A stretch of DNA of 64,000 nucleotides from Eopsaltria australis (taxonomy: Eukaryota; Chordata; Aves; Passeriformes; Petroicidae). Of this stretch, positions 1 to 13,630 are shown piece by piece (positions within the stretch are counted from its first letter, which is position 1; every line of letters begins with the position of its first letter). Both the position numbers and the translations under genes were made by a program. The notes below the pieces were generated by a model that was given only the letters and a program-made list of their open reading frames with translations, did not search any database and was not told the origin of the DNA. The DNA is taken from NCBI GenBank assembly GCA_034509425.1, contig JAVTVJ010011652.1, forward strand, positions 558,001-622,000, given 5' to 3'.

Positions 1-1446
1 ATTAAATAAAAATACATTTGTATTTACCAGCTTCAATATGTAGACAAAGGGATATTGTGAAGGTATACACAGACATCTGAAATCTCACCCCATTAATGCA
101 CTGTGCAATGCCTATAGATTGTGCACTTGTCTGTATCTTTCCTAACCTCCTGGGGGATTATTCCTAGAATTGACTACCACTGTTTGTTTGAACTGTTTAT
201 AAATTAATAAAAAAATCAATACCTGGTTGTAAGTGCCAGCTAATCACAAATAGCTTTGTACAAATTAGAGCAGGGATATAAGAAGAAAGCAAATGGACAA
301 TGCCTGCGAGGGTGAAAAAGTCAACACTCAAAGTTCATCTGCTACCTGAATGATTCCAGAGACATTCAGCCTATTCCTGTGGTTTTGTTATTCATGAGAA
401 ATGGAAGAGGAGGAGGAGAAGAGCTAAGCAAACATAGCCCATGCTGTATGGGCAATGAATACAAAGAGCCACTAAGCCACAAGAGCAGGAACTCTGGCAG
501 ACAGAATTGGGATGCTGGAAAATTCATCACCTGGATCTCACAATGGAAAAAAAAACCCTTTTTTAACAAATAATTTCTGGATTGATATCTGGGAAGGAAT
601 TACTTCTCAGATTCAGACTCATTGCTTTTCTGCCTCAGGACACATTTCTCTGGTTCACCCATGATAGCTGTGATACAGCTGTGCTGGCCAGCAGCACCCA
701 TGAGGTGGGATTCACACTCACCATACTGCAGAGTTATCAAGGAATTGATGTATTGCCCCCAAAATTTACATCTGTGACACATGGAAACATTCCTTTTCCT
801 CTGTACAAAGCAATTCTTCATAAAGGGAATTCCCTCATGTCCTCAAGTCCAAAGGATGGCAACCAAACAGAAAATGGAAATGTATCATCAGCTTTGCTGC
901 ACCTCACTCAATGAGACTCCAGGGATCTGTCAGTACATTTGCTGCCCGGTGTCAGTGCCTTGTAAGAAAGGTTCAGTGCAGGCAGCCAAATCAACAGGCT
1001 GAGGACACAGCCTGGGACTTCTGCATCACACAGTGGGATGGACTGGCCCCCTGGAATATCAGATCCATTGGGAAATGAGGGGTCTTCCTAAGGGGTCCTA
1101 CACCTTTTGTGCTTAACAATTGGTTCATCTCCTCAACATGTTTTGCTGCTTTGCAATGATAGCACCACCATTTGGTGCAGTAAGAGGGGTCTAAAATGCC
1201 AATATAATATAATTTCAATGCTGTAAAGCGAAGAGACTCTGTATAGACATCATCTGTGTCTAAAAAAAAATAGTTCCTGCTTAGGTTTTTGTGAGGTTTC
1301 TGTTTGGCAAAAGCATTTTTCCCCAGCACAACTACCTGCTGAAAATGTGCTATTTTTTTTTTTTTTCCCCAGGCAAGAGTTGTGTTCTTATTAGATTTTC
1401 TCTGACTGATGCGGATGTATACTCTAAAAACCCTTCAAAGAGCATT

Positions 1447-1515
1447 TTGGTTGGTTGGTTGGATTTGGTTGGGTTTTGTTTTATCGGGGTTTTTGCTTGG
1501 TTGGTTTTTCTGCAT
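1447..1515. repeat. GGTT-rich low-complexity tract
   Basis: Repeated ttggttgg units decay into T- and G-rich sequence. It is strongly strand-asymmetric in G and T and almost free of C. It is long enough to leave stop-poor frames on both strands, which explains the roughly 100-codon open frames overlapping it. Confidence 0.7.
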
Positions 1516-2864
1516 GTGTGGGTTTTTTGTGGTGCTTCCATAATGGTAAAATCCTGTCTGGACTGCTCTGGGAGCTGCTGAGCAAGACTTGCATGAATCT
1601 TCAGTTCACCTGCTTTGGGCTGTGAAAAGCAGTTGCAAAAGCAGATTCCAGCATCCACAGCAGACCCTGTAAGCACATCCAGAAACTTGCTGTTTAGGAT
1701 AAATTGCTGTTTTCATGTACTCCTTTTTCTCACAGCCTCCATCCTTTCAGTGTGTTTGTTCTCATTTCAAATTACCAATTGAGCCTTTCATCTACAATAC
1801 GAGGGACATTACCAAGGTATTAGTAGTTAAGCTGCTTTGTTAATTACAGCCAGGCTCCTCTTTTTCCTGCCTGTCAGTTCAGCAGCAACAACAGTGCCAA
1901 ATGGGTCTCCACTTGCTCTGCAGTTCATGTTCACACACAAATCTCTGCTGCCTGAGATTTCCAGGTTTCCAGTGCAGGCAGAAGACCTGCCAAGGTCACC
2001 ACAGTTTGGCCACACAGGTCACACACCAGAGCAGCCTCTCCAGGCTCAGCTCAACATCCACTCAAATGGAAATCACTGGAAAAGTTGTGACCATCTGTGT
2101 CACCCTTCTCAGGCCTTCTCCAGGTCTACACATCCTGTTGTGTGCATCCTGCATCAACAAAGGGGCACAATTATATTTCCTGTGTGGTTCTCTATTGCTT
2201 TCCTCATCATATCCAGTTAATTGTTCTGACTGGGGTCTGGCTTTAAGCTGATATTTCTGCAAAACTACTCACTATAACCCTAACACGTCTCCTCATGCTT
2301 GAAGACAAACAGGACTTCAGTTCAGTATATCCAAAATTAAGTATTTTTCCATTTTCATCACAATGCATTTACTTACATCAAATTTCAACATCAATTCTCT
2401 TGCCCTATCATTCAAGAAGTTGATAAGGCCCTACTTCAGGTTCTCATAATTAACCTGCATGTATTATGTCCTAGATAATCTAAATATCCTCAGAAGATTT
2501 CACTAAGAGAATTGATTATTGGTGACTGGTGAGTGCAGGGTCTGGAAGCTTTGGGAACCAAGCAGGCCCCTAAATTATGATCCAGCAAACCTGAAGACAG
2601 GCACTTCACTGCTCCATCCATCCTGAAGTCTGTTCAGATGAGAAATCTGCCAAAGTTTAGGACAGCACATTCATCAGGGTATCCATATTTTGGAGGATGG
2701 GAATTTTGCATGGTACTGCCATCTCCAGTATTTAGAAGCAAAAATAGGGGAACAAAATTGTAAATGATGATGTTGTTATCACTGAGTGAATCTCTTTCAA
2801 AAGACCAGACATGGTCTGCAGACAGTTGCATTGTTTATACTTTTAAAGAAAGCTCACACAAAGT

Positions 2865-2891
2865 AAAAAAAAAAAACCAAAAAAAAAGAAC
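2865..2891. repeat. A-rich tract
   Basis: An A run is interrupted only by a cc and a g. No retroposed body with a polyadenylation signal is obvious immediately upstream, so I call it simple sequence rather than a retroposon tail. Confidence 0.75.
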
Positions 2892-3981
2892 AAACTCTAA
2901 TCTTTCAGGGCCAAACGAAAGCTAAGGAAAAAAACAAAGCCAATTTATTTCTCCCTTCTGTAATTCTGTTTGTGAATAGAATGTAAATCAAGTTTGCTGG
3001 ATAATTTGCTAAAACCCATGGATGCAATAATTCTTATGTTGTTCTAACAGAGAAAGAAAGTAGAAAATGTTACAGGGAGAGACAATATGCAATTATGTAT
3101 GAATACTAACACCCTAAGGGACAAATTACCAACAATGACAGTAAAATACTGCAGATTTCTTTTTGTGCTACAGTATAATTGACTTATACTTTGACAAGAA
3201 GAAACAGCTTAGCTTTGGAGAAAAATTTAAAAATACAAGCTGTATATTTGCTGGAAAGGATATAATCACTCTGGGTTTTTGACTTTGCTTTACCTGTGAT
3301 ACTGACTGCATTATTTTATTTTTAATTTACGTATGTAACTTTATTTCAGAAGACATAATTTTTTTTAATCTGTTCAAGAAATCATTAATCTTTCTTAATG
3401 GTATTAATTATGTGACTTCAATTACTTAATCAAACTTAGTCAATACATTCAATGTAAACACTTTTAAAATCACATGTGGGAAGCCTCCTTTGTTGTTAAG
3501 TGAAGGAGAAATAAATCTTTCTCTAATGACTCTCATGAGCTGAGCCTCAAGGGGCTGTTCCCATCCATCAACACCACACCTTGTAGAATCTGCTGCCTGG
3601 CATGGCAGAGCAGGAGTTGATGTAACCTGATAAGCACAAATCTGCAAACACCAATCTTGGGGCAGAATAAAGACCTTAATTTGAATTTTATTGTTAACCT
3701 CAAGGAAGTTTGAGGAAACACAGTCAAGGTTGGCTGCTCAGCATCCAGGGTACTTTTTGAGCCATATTTTCAAGGTCAATGTGATTGTTCCTCAGATTCC
3801 CCCCACCCTGCTGCATAAATGCTCTGATTTTTCTAGTTTTTGTGGGGTGAAGGAGTTGAGTTTGTTCACAAATAGGTTTATGTTTTATATTTAGAAGTGT
3901 GATGCTTTTATAGGCAGAGGGTACCTGGGTGTGACCATGAGTAAGGCCTCCAAAGACTGCTCGAAATAAGCAACACTGGCA

Positions 3982-4027
3982 GACAGCGCAGTTTTGCTTT
4001 CAAAGACAGTGCAGTTTTGCTTTCAAA
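3982..4027. repeat. 23-bp tandem duplication
   Basis: Two adjacent copies of a 23-base unit (gacagYgcagttttgctttc plus aaa) at 3982-4004 and 4005-4027 differ at one base (C versus T). It looks like a recent slippage or duplication event in noncoding sequence. Confidence 0.9.
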
Positions 4028-5854
4028 TCAGTTTACAGAGTATCTTGGAATGTCTGGAGTTGGTAAAGAACGAATAAAGAGAGCAGCAGATTCACAGCAG
4101 GGCAGAGCAAGGTTTGCCTGTTCTGTCTCCTTTACATTTTCAAGGACACTCCCTTTCTAAAGGATGGGAGAAGAAAAGCAAACATATTTTACACTGTTAA
4201 TTAAGCTCAAATTAACTAGAAAGGTTTTGAACTGCAAAATTGGGAACTACATTATGTAATATCCAAAAGAAAATGGAAATTAACAGGGCTTAGGCTAACC
4301 TAGGCAGGTACAAATTGTTGAATGCAGCACTATGTTGCATAACGAGGCACAATCCCTCACAGGGGGGATTATATTAATTAATGCTCTTTCCTGACTGATC
4401 ATCCTGACACTCCTGATCACCACCATGGTGGAGAAAAATGACAATTGGTACAAAACATCTCTGTGAATGATATTCTGTCACCAAAGTTTTCAGGAGAAAG
4501 TTATTGATGGTAACTCATGCCCCATGTGGAGTGAAGTCATACTTACATACATGGCAAAGATATATTTTGGTCTAAAGAAACAGAGATGCTGCAAACACAG
4601 CCCCTATGGAGGAATTACTGTAGAAGGCACTGAACTTCACAGCACAACAAATGCAAAGTCCTGTGTTAAAAGATCTGCGAGCTGGGCAGTGAAACAGAGG
4701 AGACCAATGGTCCATCAAAGCTACTCTTCTCTGTCTGTGAACACTCAAGGCCTTTAGCCTTGTTCAGGGGACAGTGATCTTCATTTTGCTACATCTCACA
4801 CAGGTGACAGTTCACTCTGAATGGTTCACATTCCCTTTCTTCAGTGCAGTCACAATGAGTGGGTGGTACTTCCCAGTCTACAGCAGCTGAGGAATATTTA
4901 TAGACACTGCAGTTTTAGATGGAGTTAAAAACAAAACACACTAGATCAGTGATCAAATATATGTGAGACCTGAATTGGCATGGACTCTGTTCTACTTGAC
5001 CTAAGTCATCAATCACAGCTGATCCTAGACCTTCCAGTTTCTCCTTGATAGGGGTTGCTCTACTGACTTCCACAGCAAGAGCAACTGGAAAAATATTTCA
5101 GATCTCAAGATGTCAATTGTAGAGCATCCCATGCTGCAAATACTTGTGTTAGCACCCAAATACCTCTGTTAGAACCTTGCACAAACAAACAGAAGGTACT
5201 TTGTCCTGCTCACTGTTACGCCATTACTCTGTAATGTACACCCAGGGTGGCTGCAGAGTAACAAAACTCTGAAATTATATCAGAAATTTGGTTGCACATC
5301 TTTGTCTACGAGGGGCCTGAACACTGAAACAGCTTACTTGCTCTCTGAGCAATATTAGAGTTTGGTCAGTCACATTAATCTCATTTTTTCTCTTTCCTCC
5401 ACCAGGGCTTTTAATGGTCTCAGGAGGCTGGAAGAGTTTGGCAGAGACAGGAAGTGAGCAAGCTCAGCTGCTGCTGTCTGTGAGGACACTGAGCATTTTG
5501 TCCCCTGGCCTGCATACCCAGCTCAGTCAATATGCTCTTCCTCAGGCATGGAGAAAGAGAGAGATCACGGCCTGATAGCAGCAGACACAGCATCTGAGAG
5601 CAGATTAGAGGCTAGAAGAAAGTGATAGAGGTGACTTCTTCAGAACAGAAGTAGTTCTCCTGTAACACTTAAGCCCTTATCAGGTTCAGGTGCCTCCTCT
5701 GTGCCTTTGACCTTAAGCCCCAGTGAGATAAGATTTGATGACTGTCCCCTGGCTGAGCAGGATGTTTACCTGTTACATTACATATGCACTGCATATACAT
5801 CCTCTGGAGCTCAAAATGATTATACAAATGCTAATAATCAATTAAAGTCTCACA

Positions 5855-5995
5855 AGTCCTGAGATTAGGAAGGGTTATTATCTTCATTTTACAGCTAGGG
5901 AAAAAAAAAGCTTTCAAAGGTTACATGATTTTTTTTCCAGAGGTCACTCGGGTTGTGATATCCAAAGGGCTCCTGAGTATCCAGGCTGCTCACAA
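5855..5995 (+). repeat. MIR/CORE-SINE-like remnant
   Basis: The segment carries the MIR-type landmarks in order: ttattatcttcattttacag, a gap with an A run, then ggttacatgatt and ccagaggtcactcgg (compare the MIR 'ggttaagtgactt...aaggtcac' core), followed by a degraded 3' part. I recognise the consensus order, but the copy is heavily diverged, as expected of a SINE older than the bird radiation. The tRNA-derived head is not visible. An LFSINE-type relative is the alternative. Confidence 0.6.
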
Positions 5996-7128
5996 GGACT
6001 CCCACACTTCAGTGTTAAGGCCTGGGACAAATTCTGATCAAGAGTTTAACTGATCTCTTAATAAGCTGCGCACCTCGCTGTAAGTCAGGAGATTAACGCT
6101 GATTTAGTTATATCCAACATGTTTAGTACCATTCCATAGTCTAACACTGATGATGAGTGTCTGAAACTTCTGTTTTTCCATCCTCTTACTTTTGTGAGAC
6201 ATTAAAATCTCCTTACCACCTGGTTAAACTGGCAAATACCAGCTTAAACACCTGTGCTCCTGATACATCTATTAATATCACAGCATGCAGCACACACCAG
6301 GTGCATTACTTTGAGAGGCTTGGGATGGGGATTCAGTCTAAAATGATTCTGGTCTCATTAAGAACCATGTTTTCCTCTTTCTCACTGTGTTCCTCTAATC
6401 TTCTTACAAGGCAAACAAGCCAGGTGTTTTCTGAGTACTTTTGAAAATACTGTACTTTGAATTTAGCTTCAGATGTTCCTAGACTGGGTTTTGTGCAATT
6501 ATGTTATTGTTTGTGTGATGCACAGTTTGAGGGGGCCAGCTGAGAATAAAATACTGCTCTTTCCCTCTTCCACATCACCTAAAGAGAAACAATGTTTTTG
6601 TGGAGGCTCATAAATGATTTCAAACACACAGAGCAGTAGTGCAACCATTTAGTAACTCTCAGTTACATCTTAAGAAACGCTTTTCAATACATAAAGGCTG
6701 TACTTTCATAAAAAAGACAAATCAATTTGAAGGGAAATATGCAAAGAATCCGAGGTGGGAAGGAGTTATGTGGCAAACAAAGCTTATGTGAGTGACTTGT
6801 CACTCCAGAATGAAGTTAAAGGCTGCCCAAAAGTTGTGTGAATATGGCACTAAGTCTCTCATTTTAGAAACATTGTTGGATAACAGGAGCAGATTCCAGA
6901 CTAATACAGCTGCACACCCCTCTATCACACAGCTGCCAATTCCTAGCAAATTCTGCAATATAGTGACAGTAATGGAAAGCAAAATGATCTCTAAATAATG
7001 GTTTAAGATGGTTACTTGATAAAGGGCACTGCAATAATTATGATCAATGGAGCATGGATTCAATATATATTGCCCATTTAGATGCACCAGATTAGCTTAA
7101 CAGCTTTCTTTAATGTTCTGAGTATTTT

Positions 7129-7170
7129 GTGTGTGTGTGTGTGTCTGTGTGTGTGTGGTTGTGCATGTGT
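7129..7170. repeat. (GT)n microsatellite
   Basis: A run of gt dinucleotides is interrupted once by tc and once by ggtt, then decays to gtgcatgtgt. The cacaca reading on the other strand explains the His/Thr-rich minus-strand frame here. Confidence 0.95.
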
Positions 7171-7326
7171 ATATGAGAGGGACAGCACTGCACATTCTGG
7201 TGTATTCCTCATTACTGAGAACTTATCAATGCAGATGAGCACTGCTGGATGGGAAAGCAAAATGGAAAAGTTAAACTACCAGTTGCAAAAACAAAGTATC
7301 AAGAGTGGTGTGGTGGGGTTTTGTGC

Positions 7327-7371
7327 TTTTTTCTTTTCTTTTCTTTTTTTTTTTCTTTTTCTTCTTTTTTT
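7327..7371. repeat. Polypyrimidine TTTTC-type tract
   Basis: About 45 bases of T with spaced C residues, starting as ttttc units and ending in a longer T run. Simple sequence that is likely length-polymorphic. It produces the artificial poly-Lys or poly-Phe frames on either strand. Confidence 0.95.
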
Positions 7372-7919
7372 GTGGATAAAATAATTTTGTGCTCTTACTG
7401 CCAATAATTGCAGAAATAGTAATTTTTTTCTTTAAAAAACAACACACACACAAAGAAGAGGATTGAAAAAAAAATGTGCAGCTGGACTAAGTGCCTCTTG
7501 GTTCCTCCAGACACACTGAAACACAATAAAGGGTTGAGAAGAAACAGAGGCAGTGATGGGTTCTGACTCACACAGGGAGGGTCTAGGGAGGCCCTGCAGA
7601 TTCCAGAGTTTCTAGGAATTGCATTTCTTCACAAAACAGAAGTTTCTGAACTAAAACTCACGGCTGATTTTCAGAGCCCAGAAGGAGGGGTTAAATTATC
7701 ACCTCTAGGACTGTTCCACTGCCTGAATATTTGGCCCACTGAACTTCCATGGATGTTCATCCATGGGCTCCAGCATTCCATGGAGCTGAGAGTGGGGCTG
7801 GATCATGAGGCACAAAATGCTTTGGCTGAACATAATTGAGTGCACAAGCCCTTTCTGCTCCTCCCTGGCCGTGTCAGTGCAGTGGGAATGGCTCTCACGT
7901 TTAAAGAAGAACAACTTAT

Positions 7920-7972
7920 CCATATTTTTTCTTGAGAAACTGAGGCACAAGAGGGATAAAATTGTTCCAGAA
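7920..7972 (+). repeat. Possible short MIR-like fragment
   Basis: The string cttgagaaactgaggcacaa matches the 'gaggaaactgaggcacagag' core of MIR elements, preceded by ttatccatattttt in the position of 'attatccccatttt'. Only about 50 bases can be aligned by eye, so a chance match remains possible. Confidence 0.4.
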
Positions 7973-10900
7973 ACGGGCAGGCACTGTTTCTGCTGGAAAC
8001 AGATGGCTGAGTTCCCACTTTCAGTCTCATGCTAACCACTGGCATATGCTGCCTCTCATTATGCAATGAAATAACTATCAGATGAGGTTGGGTTCCACAC
8101 TGAACAGGGACATAATTTTTGTGTCATAGCTTTGACAATTTTAGGACTATATTTTGACAGAGCACAGAAGTGTAATGGCAGATGCCACAGTCTCTATTAG
8201 ACCTCAGCAACTAACGAAGAAAAGCTATTTTTGAATTGTAGACTGAAGGGAAAATCTAACTATGAACTCTCCTGAATGTATATATGAAATAAAAGCCAAA
8301 CAAAAAAAATTATTTTTCATGTAGATCAGCTCAAGGATCATGACAGAGGACCAACATAATGATTTCATTTCAGAGGTACTACAGGACAGGGTTTGAATGA
8401 GCCCTGATGCTGAATTTAGGGAATCTAGTTTGGCAGAATCCTCACATGGCTTTCATTCCAGAATAATGGGCACAGCAAATGAACATTAAATGCAATGCTT
8501 TAACTGTAGCACCACACGCTGGCTCTGTTGTGTGAAAAACCATGGCAATTGGTGAAATGATAGTAACGTGTGATATACAAATATTTTGGGTGAAATATAT
8601 AATCAGTTAATTGGTTTATTAAATTATAAAACTTTTGTTTGCCTGAAAGAGCAATAAAACTAACTGACTAAATGAATATTCGTCCCTTTGAAGACTTCTT
8701 ACATTAATTATGTTTATGCATCACTTGCAGCAGTAATGTTAGACAAAGGGAGCTTTATCTTTATATGCCATAGCTACATTGTATTGTGGTACAAATGATG
8801 GCACCGACTTTGTGTCTACATAATTACTGAAATCTTATCCCTTTTGTGTTTGCACATCATTTTCAGTTTTTTGGAATAGTTAAACTCCATTTTACTTTTT
8901 AATAACATTTTAGAAATCATTCTGATTCAGGTAAACAGAATTTGATTGCTTTGATGGATTGAAAATGGTTAGCTCAGCCAGAGCTTATTTGATTTGTTTC
9001 TTCAGGGATTACAAAGAATAGGATTTTATCTATGAACTGACAAAAGAGGCAATCTCTGCATTTTTGCCTATGAAATAGCAGATCCACTAAGCCATTGCTC
9101 CTTCACATAGTGAATGTATTAGTCACGGGGCTGCTTTTTATTCATTTTCAAAGTTTTTATTCCACATTGTATGGGGTGTCAAGCTCCTTTGTTCTTAAAA
9201 AAAATTAATCTGTAAAAATAATACTGTCAAATGGAGTTTGGGGAGATTCAGTAGCCCATTAGATTTAAAGCAGATTTTAAAAACAAACAAACTCTTTGCC
9301 ACCAGTAACGGGCATCTTAGACAGATGCTCTCCAACTAATGCCATGGATTTAAAAGCCTGGAGTACCTGAATGCTGATTACCTGGCAAAGTTCAGGCTGA
9401 GAGTCCTCCTGTGGCTTTCCCAGGAGCTCAGTCCCTGACCCAGTCAGATTATGTGGTTTTCCTGGTACTGCTCTTCATTTTATCCTGTGTGACATGACAT
9501 TTGCAAAGCAGACAGCAGCAAGAAAATGTCAATATATGTTATAGAGATGATACAAGACACCCTGAATAATGTGTTTGGAATTGTTCTTTCTCTGGCTGGT
9601 GCATTCACTGAGTCTCTTCAGAGGTGCTGCTGGGTTTGGCTCATGGTGAAGAGATTGGAGCCTGATACACAGAAAAACACCGATTTTTTCCGGGAAATTT
9701 TTAATTTACAAGCTCAGTGCTTGTCTCACACTGGGAAAAAATGGATTTGCAGCCAGGTGTTGGAGGATGCAAAATAAACATGCTTCTATCCAATAACCCT
9801 TGATTTCTTTTCAGTCTCTCTCCCTTTATTTCTGTTTGGGCTAGCAAAGAGAGAGATGTTTTGCCATTCAATGTGTAAAATGTTTGTGTACAAATTCAAT
9901 TTTCAGTAAGAATTACCCACTTGCTTAAAACAGAAGGTTTTGCAGTCTGGGACCTCATCTCCTGAGGAGAATCTCTTTCCAGATTTCATCCTGATGCTCT
10001 GACTATTGGAACACAGCAGGATTTCCTATGTGCACTTAAAAGCTCCCTCAAGTTCTGCATCCCATACAGTCTACTGTCAAAAAAGTCCCTTAAGAGTAAT
10101 AGTGGGATGTTTTTTCTCAAAATTCCCATTTATGGCCAGACATGATGGGAAATGTACAGAATATAACATCTGTATTATCCCTGTTAAGTGTCAGGTTTTA
10201 CATTTGCTCTATAAAATTAAACTGGCAGTTTTCAAGTGCCCCAGATTGGAAGAACAGCTAGAAAAAATCAGGTTTGATCCATTTTCTTCTTTGATTTGGC
10301 CCAGCATGGAGTAGTTTCTCTTCCCTTTAATACACAAATATAGGAGAAATTAGTGATTCTGATAACTCAGGTTCTGGAAGAAAGCTTTGGGGAATACGCA
10401 CACAACTGCTCTAGGAAAGCTCAGCTGTACCAACGTGTCCCTGCACCCACAGCTCTAACCTGGGCAACTCCTTGCATCCTGATACCCCTAAAGATGACAC
10501 AGGATGGTGTGTGGTTCAGAATTCTCATTCTTGTGCTTACAGAAGAGAGAATTGTTTAATATGTATGTAATTTTTATAATTAGGTGACCCTTTTTGCTGA
10601 TTTATGACTTATTTTAGATTTAACTAGTCCACATTTCTGACAGCAAAAAATATAACCCATGTGAGCTTCAAAGAAATGCTGATTATCTACTGGGGTTGAT
10701 CCCGAGACCTGGCAGCAGAAAACTGGAGGAGGAAAACAATGTGCTGAGTAACATCATTGAAAACCTTCTCAGGTCACTGGGGTGGCATTCAGAGCCCTTA
10801 ACAGCCTCTCTGATGCTGAATTTCACCCAAAACTGTCGGTGAGATGCTGTCTTTCCCATTTTTACCAGGATTTGGGGAAGGCAGCTGCCTCTGTCTGTAC

Positions 10901-12769
10901 CCTGTGTTGTTCAACAGCACCTCTCCCATTCTCCCACTTCTCCCTCAAAGGCAGTGAGAGGTTCACCCACGAAAGAGTTAAAACCAGCTGCCCTTTCAAA
11001 GCAACAGGCACTTTCTGCTGTTTTACAAGGCCAGGTGAGCTCATTCATGAACATCAGACAGTTCATTGCCAGCGCTCTGAACTCCCTCTGCTCTAACCTG
11101 AGATTTGACTTGCAAACGTCTTGGGCTTAATCCCGTATTTAATTAAGTGAAGGTCAGGAGCAGGGTCAACTAGACTACTGAACTTAATCCAAGACCCACA
11201 GGTTATACAATAGCTGCTTTGGGGAGGTATAATTGTAGATAGGAATTGAGACAAGAAAAGACAATATAATTGAACAAGTTATACGATAAAGGAGGAGGGG
11301 AAAGCAGGATTAATTTTTTTTTCAGACTGTGTGGCACTGGATGTATTTTTAAGAATAGCCACTAGATAGCAGAACAGGCATGATGCTCTGAGAGTTTCCT
11401 GGGCCAAATGCAAGACAAACAGTGACTTGGCCCCAGCAAATACAGAATGTGTGACTGTGTTCAGCTGGTACCACTGTTCCACAGCAGAGAAGGATTTTAA
11501 AGATGCTATTGCATTGTCCTGCTTCCTGCTTCTCTGATCTTTGAGCACTTTTCTTCCAGCATGCTGAAAAGGGAGCTAACTTCCTGAACAAGCAATCAAC
11601 CCTCACTTTTGTTCTAGGGAAGACTTTCTAAAAGAGTGTGCTGATCATTTGCTGAGGTCAGGGAGCACCAGCCCACTGGAAGTCAGCCCAAAAAATGGTC
11701 TTGTATTCAAACTTAGAGAGAAACCTCTTTAAACAGCTGGGTAGGGAGAACTGAAGTGGGTTCCCCCCTAGCTGCATCTCTGATGCAGCAATAAAAAGCT
11801 GCAATAGCATTGCATGGGTACAGTCTTGCTGTGAAAGTTTCATTCATGACCTCGCTGAGTTTGAAGCTGTGCAACCACTCTCCTGCAAGATCTAAATTAC
11901 AAAAGTTTCTTTAATAGATCAAAACATTTTTGAACACTGATTGATGGACTCATCCACCCCCCAAACAAGGATCTAGATCTTCAGGAGAGAGTTGGAGCAC
12001 TTCTGTAAGTCAGAGGAATAAAAAAAAGCACCCAGAGCTTTTCCAGTGCTCCAGGTTTTGCACTGCACTGTGGCAGCCTCATGTGATGACTCAAATCCTC
12101 ATCTCTAATTCCTATGCAGCCAGACCTGCTTGGGAAAGTCTAGAACTTAATTATGTAAAAACATTCCAAGATACCAATAGTAATTGATCCTCATTACAGA
12201 TTCAATTTGTCTGCAATTGTTTTAACTAAATAACGGAGCTGTTTTCCAGTTAGAGCAGATGAGGGAAGGGGGGCGTGGAGACTTAAACAAGGATACACTT
12301 TCTAACTCACTGCCTCAAGGGGAAAACAAGATCTTTCCAGAAAAAAAAAATGTTTTAAAGTAATTAGCTCCTGAGCTGAGATATTTTCAGCCTGCTGTGA
12401 ATTTTTATGACAGTGCTGTTAGATGGCTGAAAATATGGTTTCCTAGTTTATCTTCCAGAATTTTAACTATGACGTGCAAGTAGTATTGAGAAGGAACTAA
12501 TTATGTATCTGTAGCCATATATACACATGCATATACGTCCCCAGGTATTTTAACCTGTCTCTTGAAAAAACTGCACCTCTTGTGCTCAGTGAAAGAATGA
12601 GCTACACTGCACTGCACTTTCATATTTTATCTGCTTAAAAATGGAAATTAAAAAAAAAGTAAAGAAGATAATCTTGCTTCAAGTAGGCTGTTCAGTGAAT
12701 AAGGGACCTGGAGGATCTCAGAGAATCAGCTTTCAATGCCCTCCCATTGTCTGACTCAGGACTAGGTGT

Positions 12770-12900
12770 ATTTGCTGTCTCAACCTCAACCTCCTGGTTT
12801 GCAAATTGGGGATAATGATGCTGGACTCATTTGCAAAATGCTTGGAACTCGAGCTGGAATAAGACCAAGCGCTCTTAGTTGATATGAATCATGTAATTCT
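12770..12900 (-). repeat. MIR-like SINE remnant, reverse orientation
   Basis: On the + strand this reads like the complementary MIR form: cctcctggtttgcaaattgg, ggataatgatgctggactca, then aaaatgcttggaact and aagcgctcttagttgatatg, in the same order as the 'ctcatctgtaaaatggggataataat...aagcgcttagaac' stretch. Divergence is high. The call rests on several spaced matches rather than one long match. Confidence 0.5.
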
Positions 12901-13494
12901 ATCTAAAAAGAAAAAAAAATACTGTGTTGGACTCTTTTGGGTCCCCAGTCCCCTCAGTGCTGAGCTGCAGACACTTTGGCAAGGAGCGCCTGTCACCAAC
13001 ATGACATCACCCTGAGCCCCCCTGCCAAAAGCTCACCTTGCTCTCTGCAGAGGCCACAGACAATGCTCAGACACCCTCAGTCCCCAGCCCCTGCCCCTTT
13101 CCACGGCCTTAATCCCAAAGCAATCACTCTGCACACAGAGTGGGGCTGAGTTCTGGTGTCAGGAGCTGTGTCACATGCAGTGACACCTGGCTGGAGCTGT
13201 GCTGGTGGCCAGAGGAGCTGCATGGCCAAACACCCTCTCACTCTGCAGGTATTCCACATTAGGCTGAAAGCTTTAAAGGAACAGGAAGGGTAAATACAAG
13301 AACAACGTATTTTTCAATAAGCCAACAGTCCAATTAAATAAACAAACGTGTGGAGCAGTCACAGCAGAGCCTCTCTCCTCAGAGAACAGCTTCCCCTGTC
13401 CACACTCACCTGTTCATAGGAAATATCAACCTGTAGGTGACACCAGGAATCTCCAGCCTAAACGAGAGAATAGCAAGGAGGAAATAACACTGTC

Positions 13495-13630
13495 CTGCCT
13501 GTGTAATTAGAGAAGCTGATGCGTGAATCATTGTTATAACGAGTTTAATTATAAACATGATTAAATAGGCAATTAATGCATATTCTGCCCCGGATAAACA
13601 GAATTAAATTCCTGCAATATTAACATCTTC
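13495..13630. promoter_or_regulatory. Candidate conserved noncoding element
   Basis: Dense homeodomain-type cores (taatta, attaaat, aattaatg) sit beside an octamer-like atgcatatt and three CpGs in otherwise AT-rich DNA. This composition is common in vertebrate developmental enhancers. There is no direct evidence of conservation or activity in a single sequence. Confidence 0.3.

Larger units (their letters stand above)
1..5850. other. Gene-free AT-rich stretch, left end
   Basis: I see no coding gene here. Open frames on both strands are 60-127 codons, overlap one another and resemble no family I know. Notable sequence is limited to low-complexity tracts: a poly-T run ending in ccccag near 1352-1371, a GGTT-rich patch at 1447-1515, and an A-rich run at 2865-2891. 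There is also a 23-base tandem duplication at 3982-4027. Whether this is intergenic or lies within a large intron cannot be told from the window. Confidence 0.6.
5996..12769. other. Gene-free stretch
   Basis: No coding gene, RNA gene or large mobile element is recognised apart from the short repeats listed separately. Open frames are 60-104 codons and look random. The part around 8560-8850 is AT-rich with many homeodomain-type ATTA/TAAT cores and could be a conserved noncoding element, but that is only an impression from base composition. Confidence 0.5.

Noticed and set aside
366..914. Overlapping open frames of 64-110 codons on both strands at the left end
   Set aside because: They overlap in several frames, lack any motif and are of the size expected by chance in AT-rich DNA.
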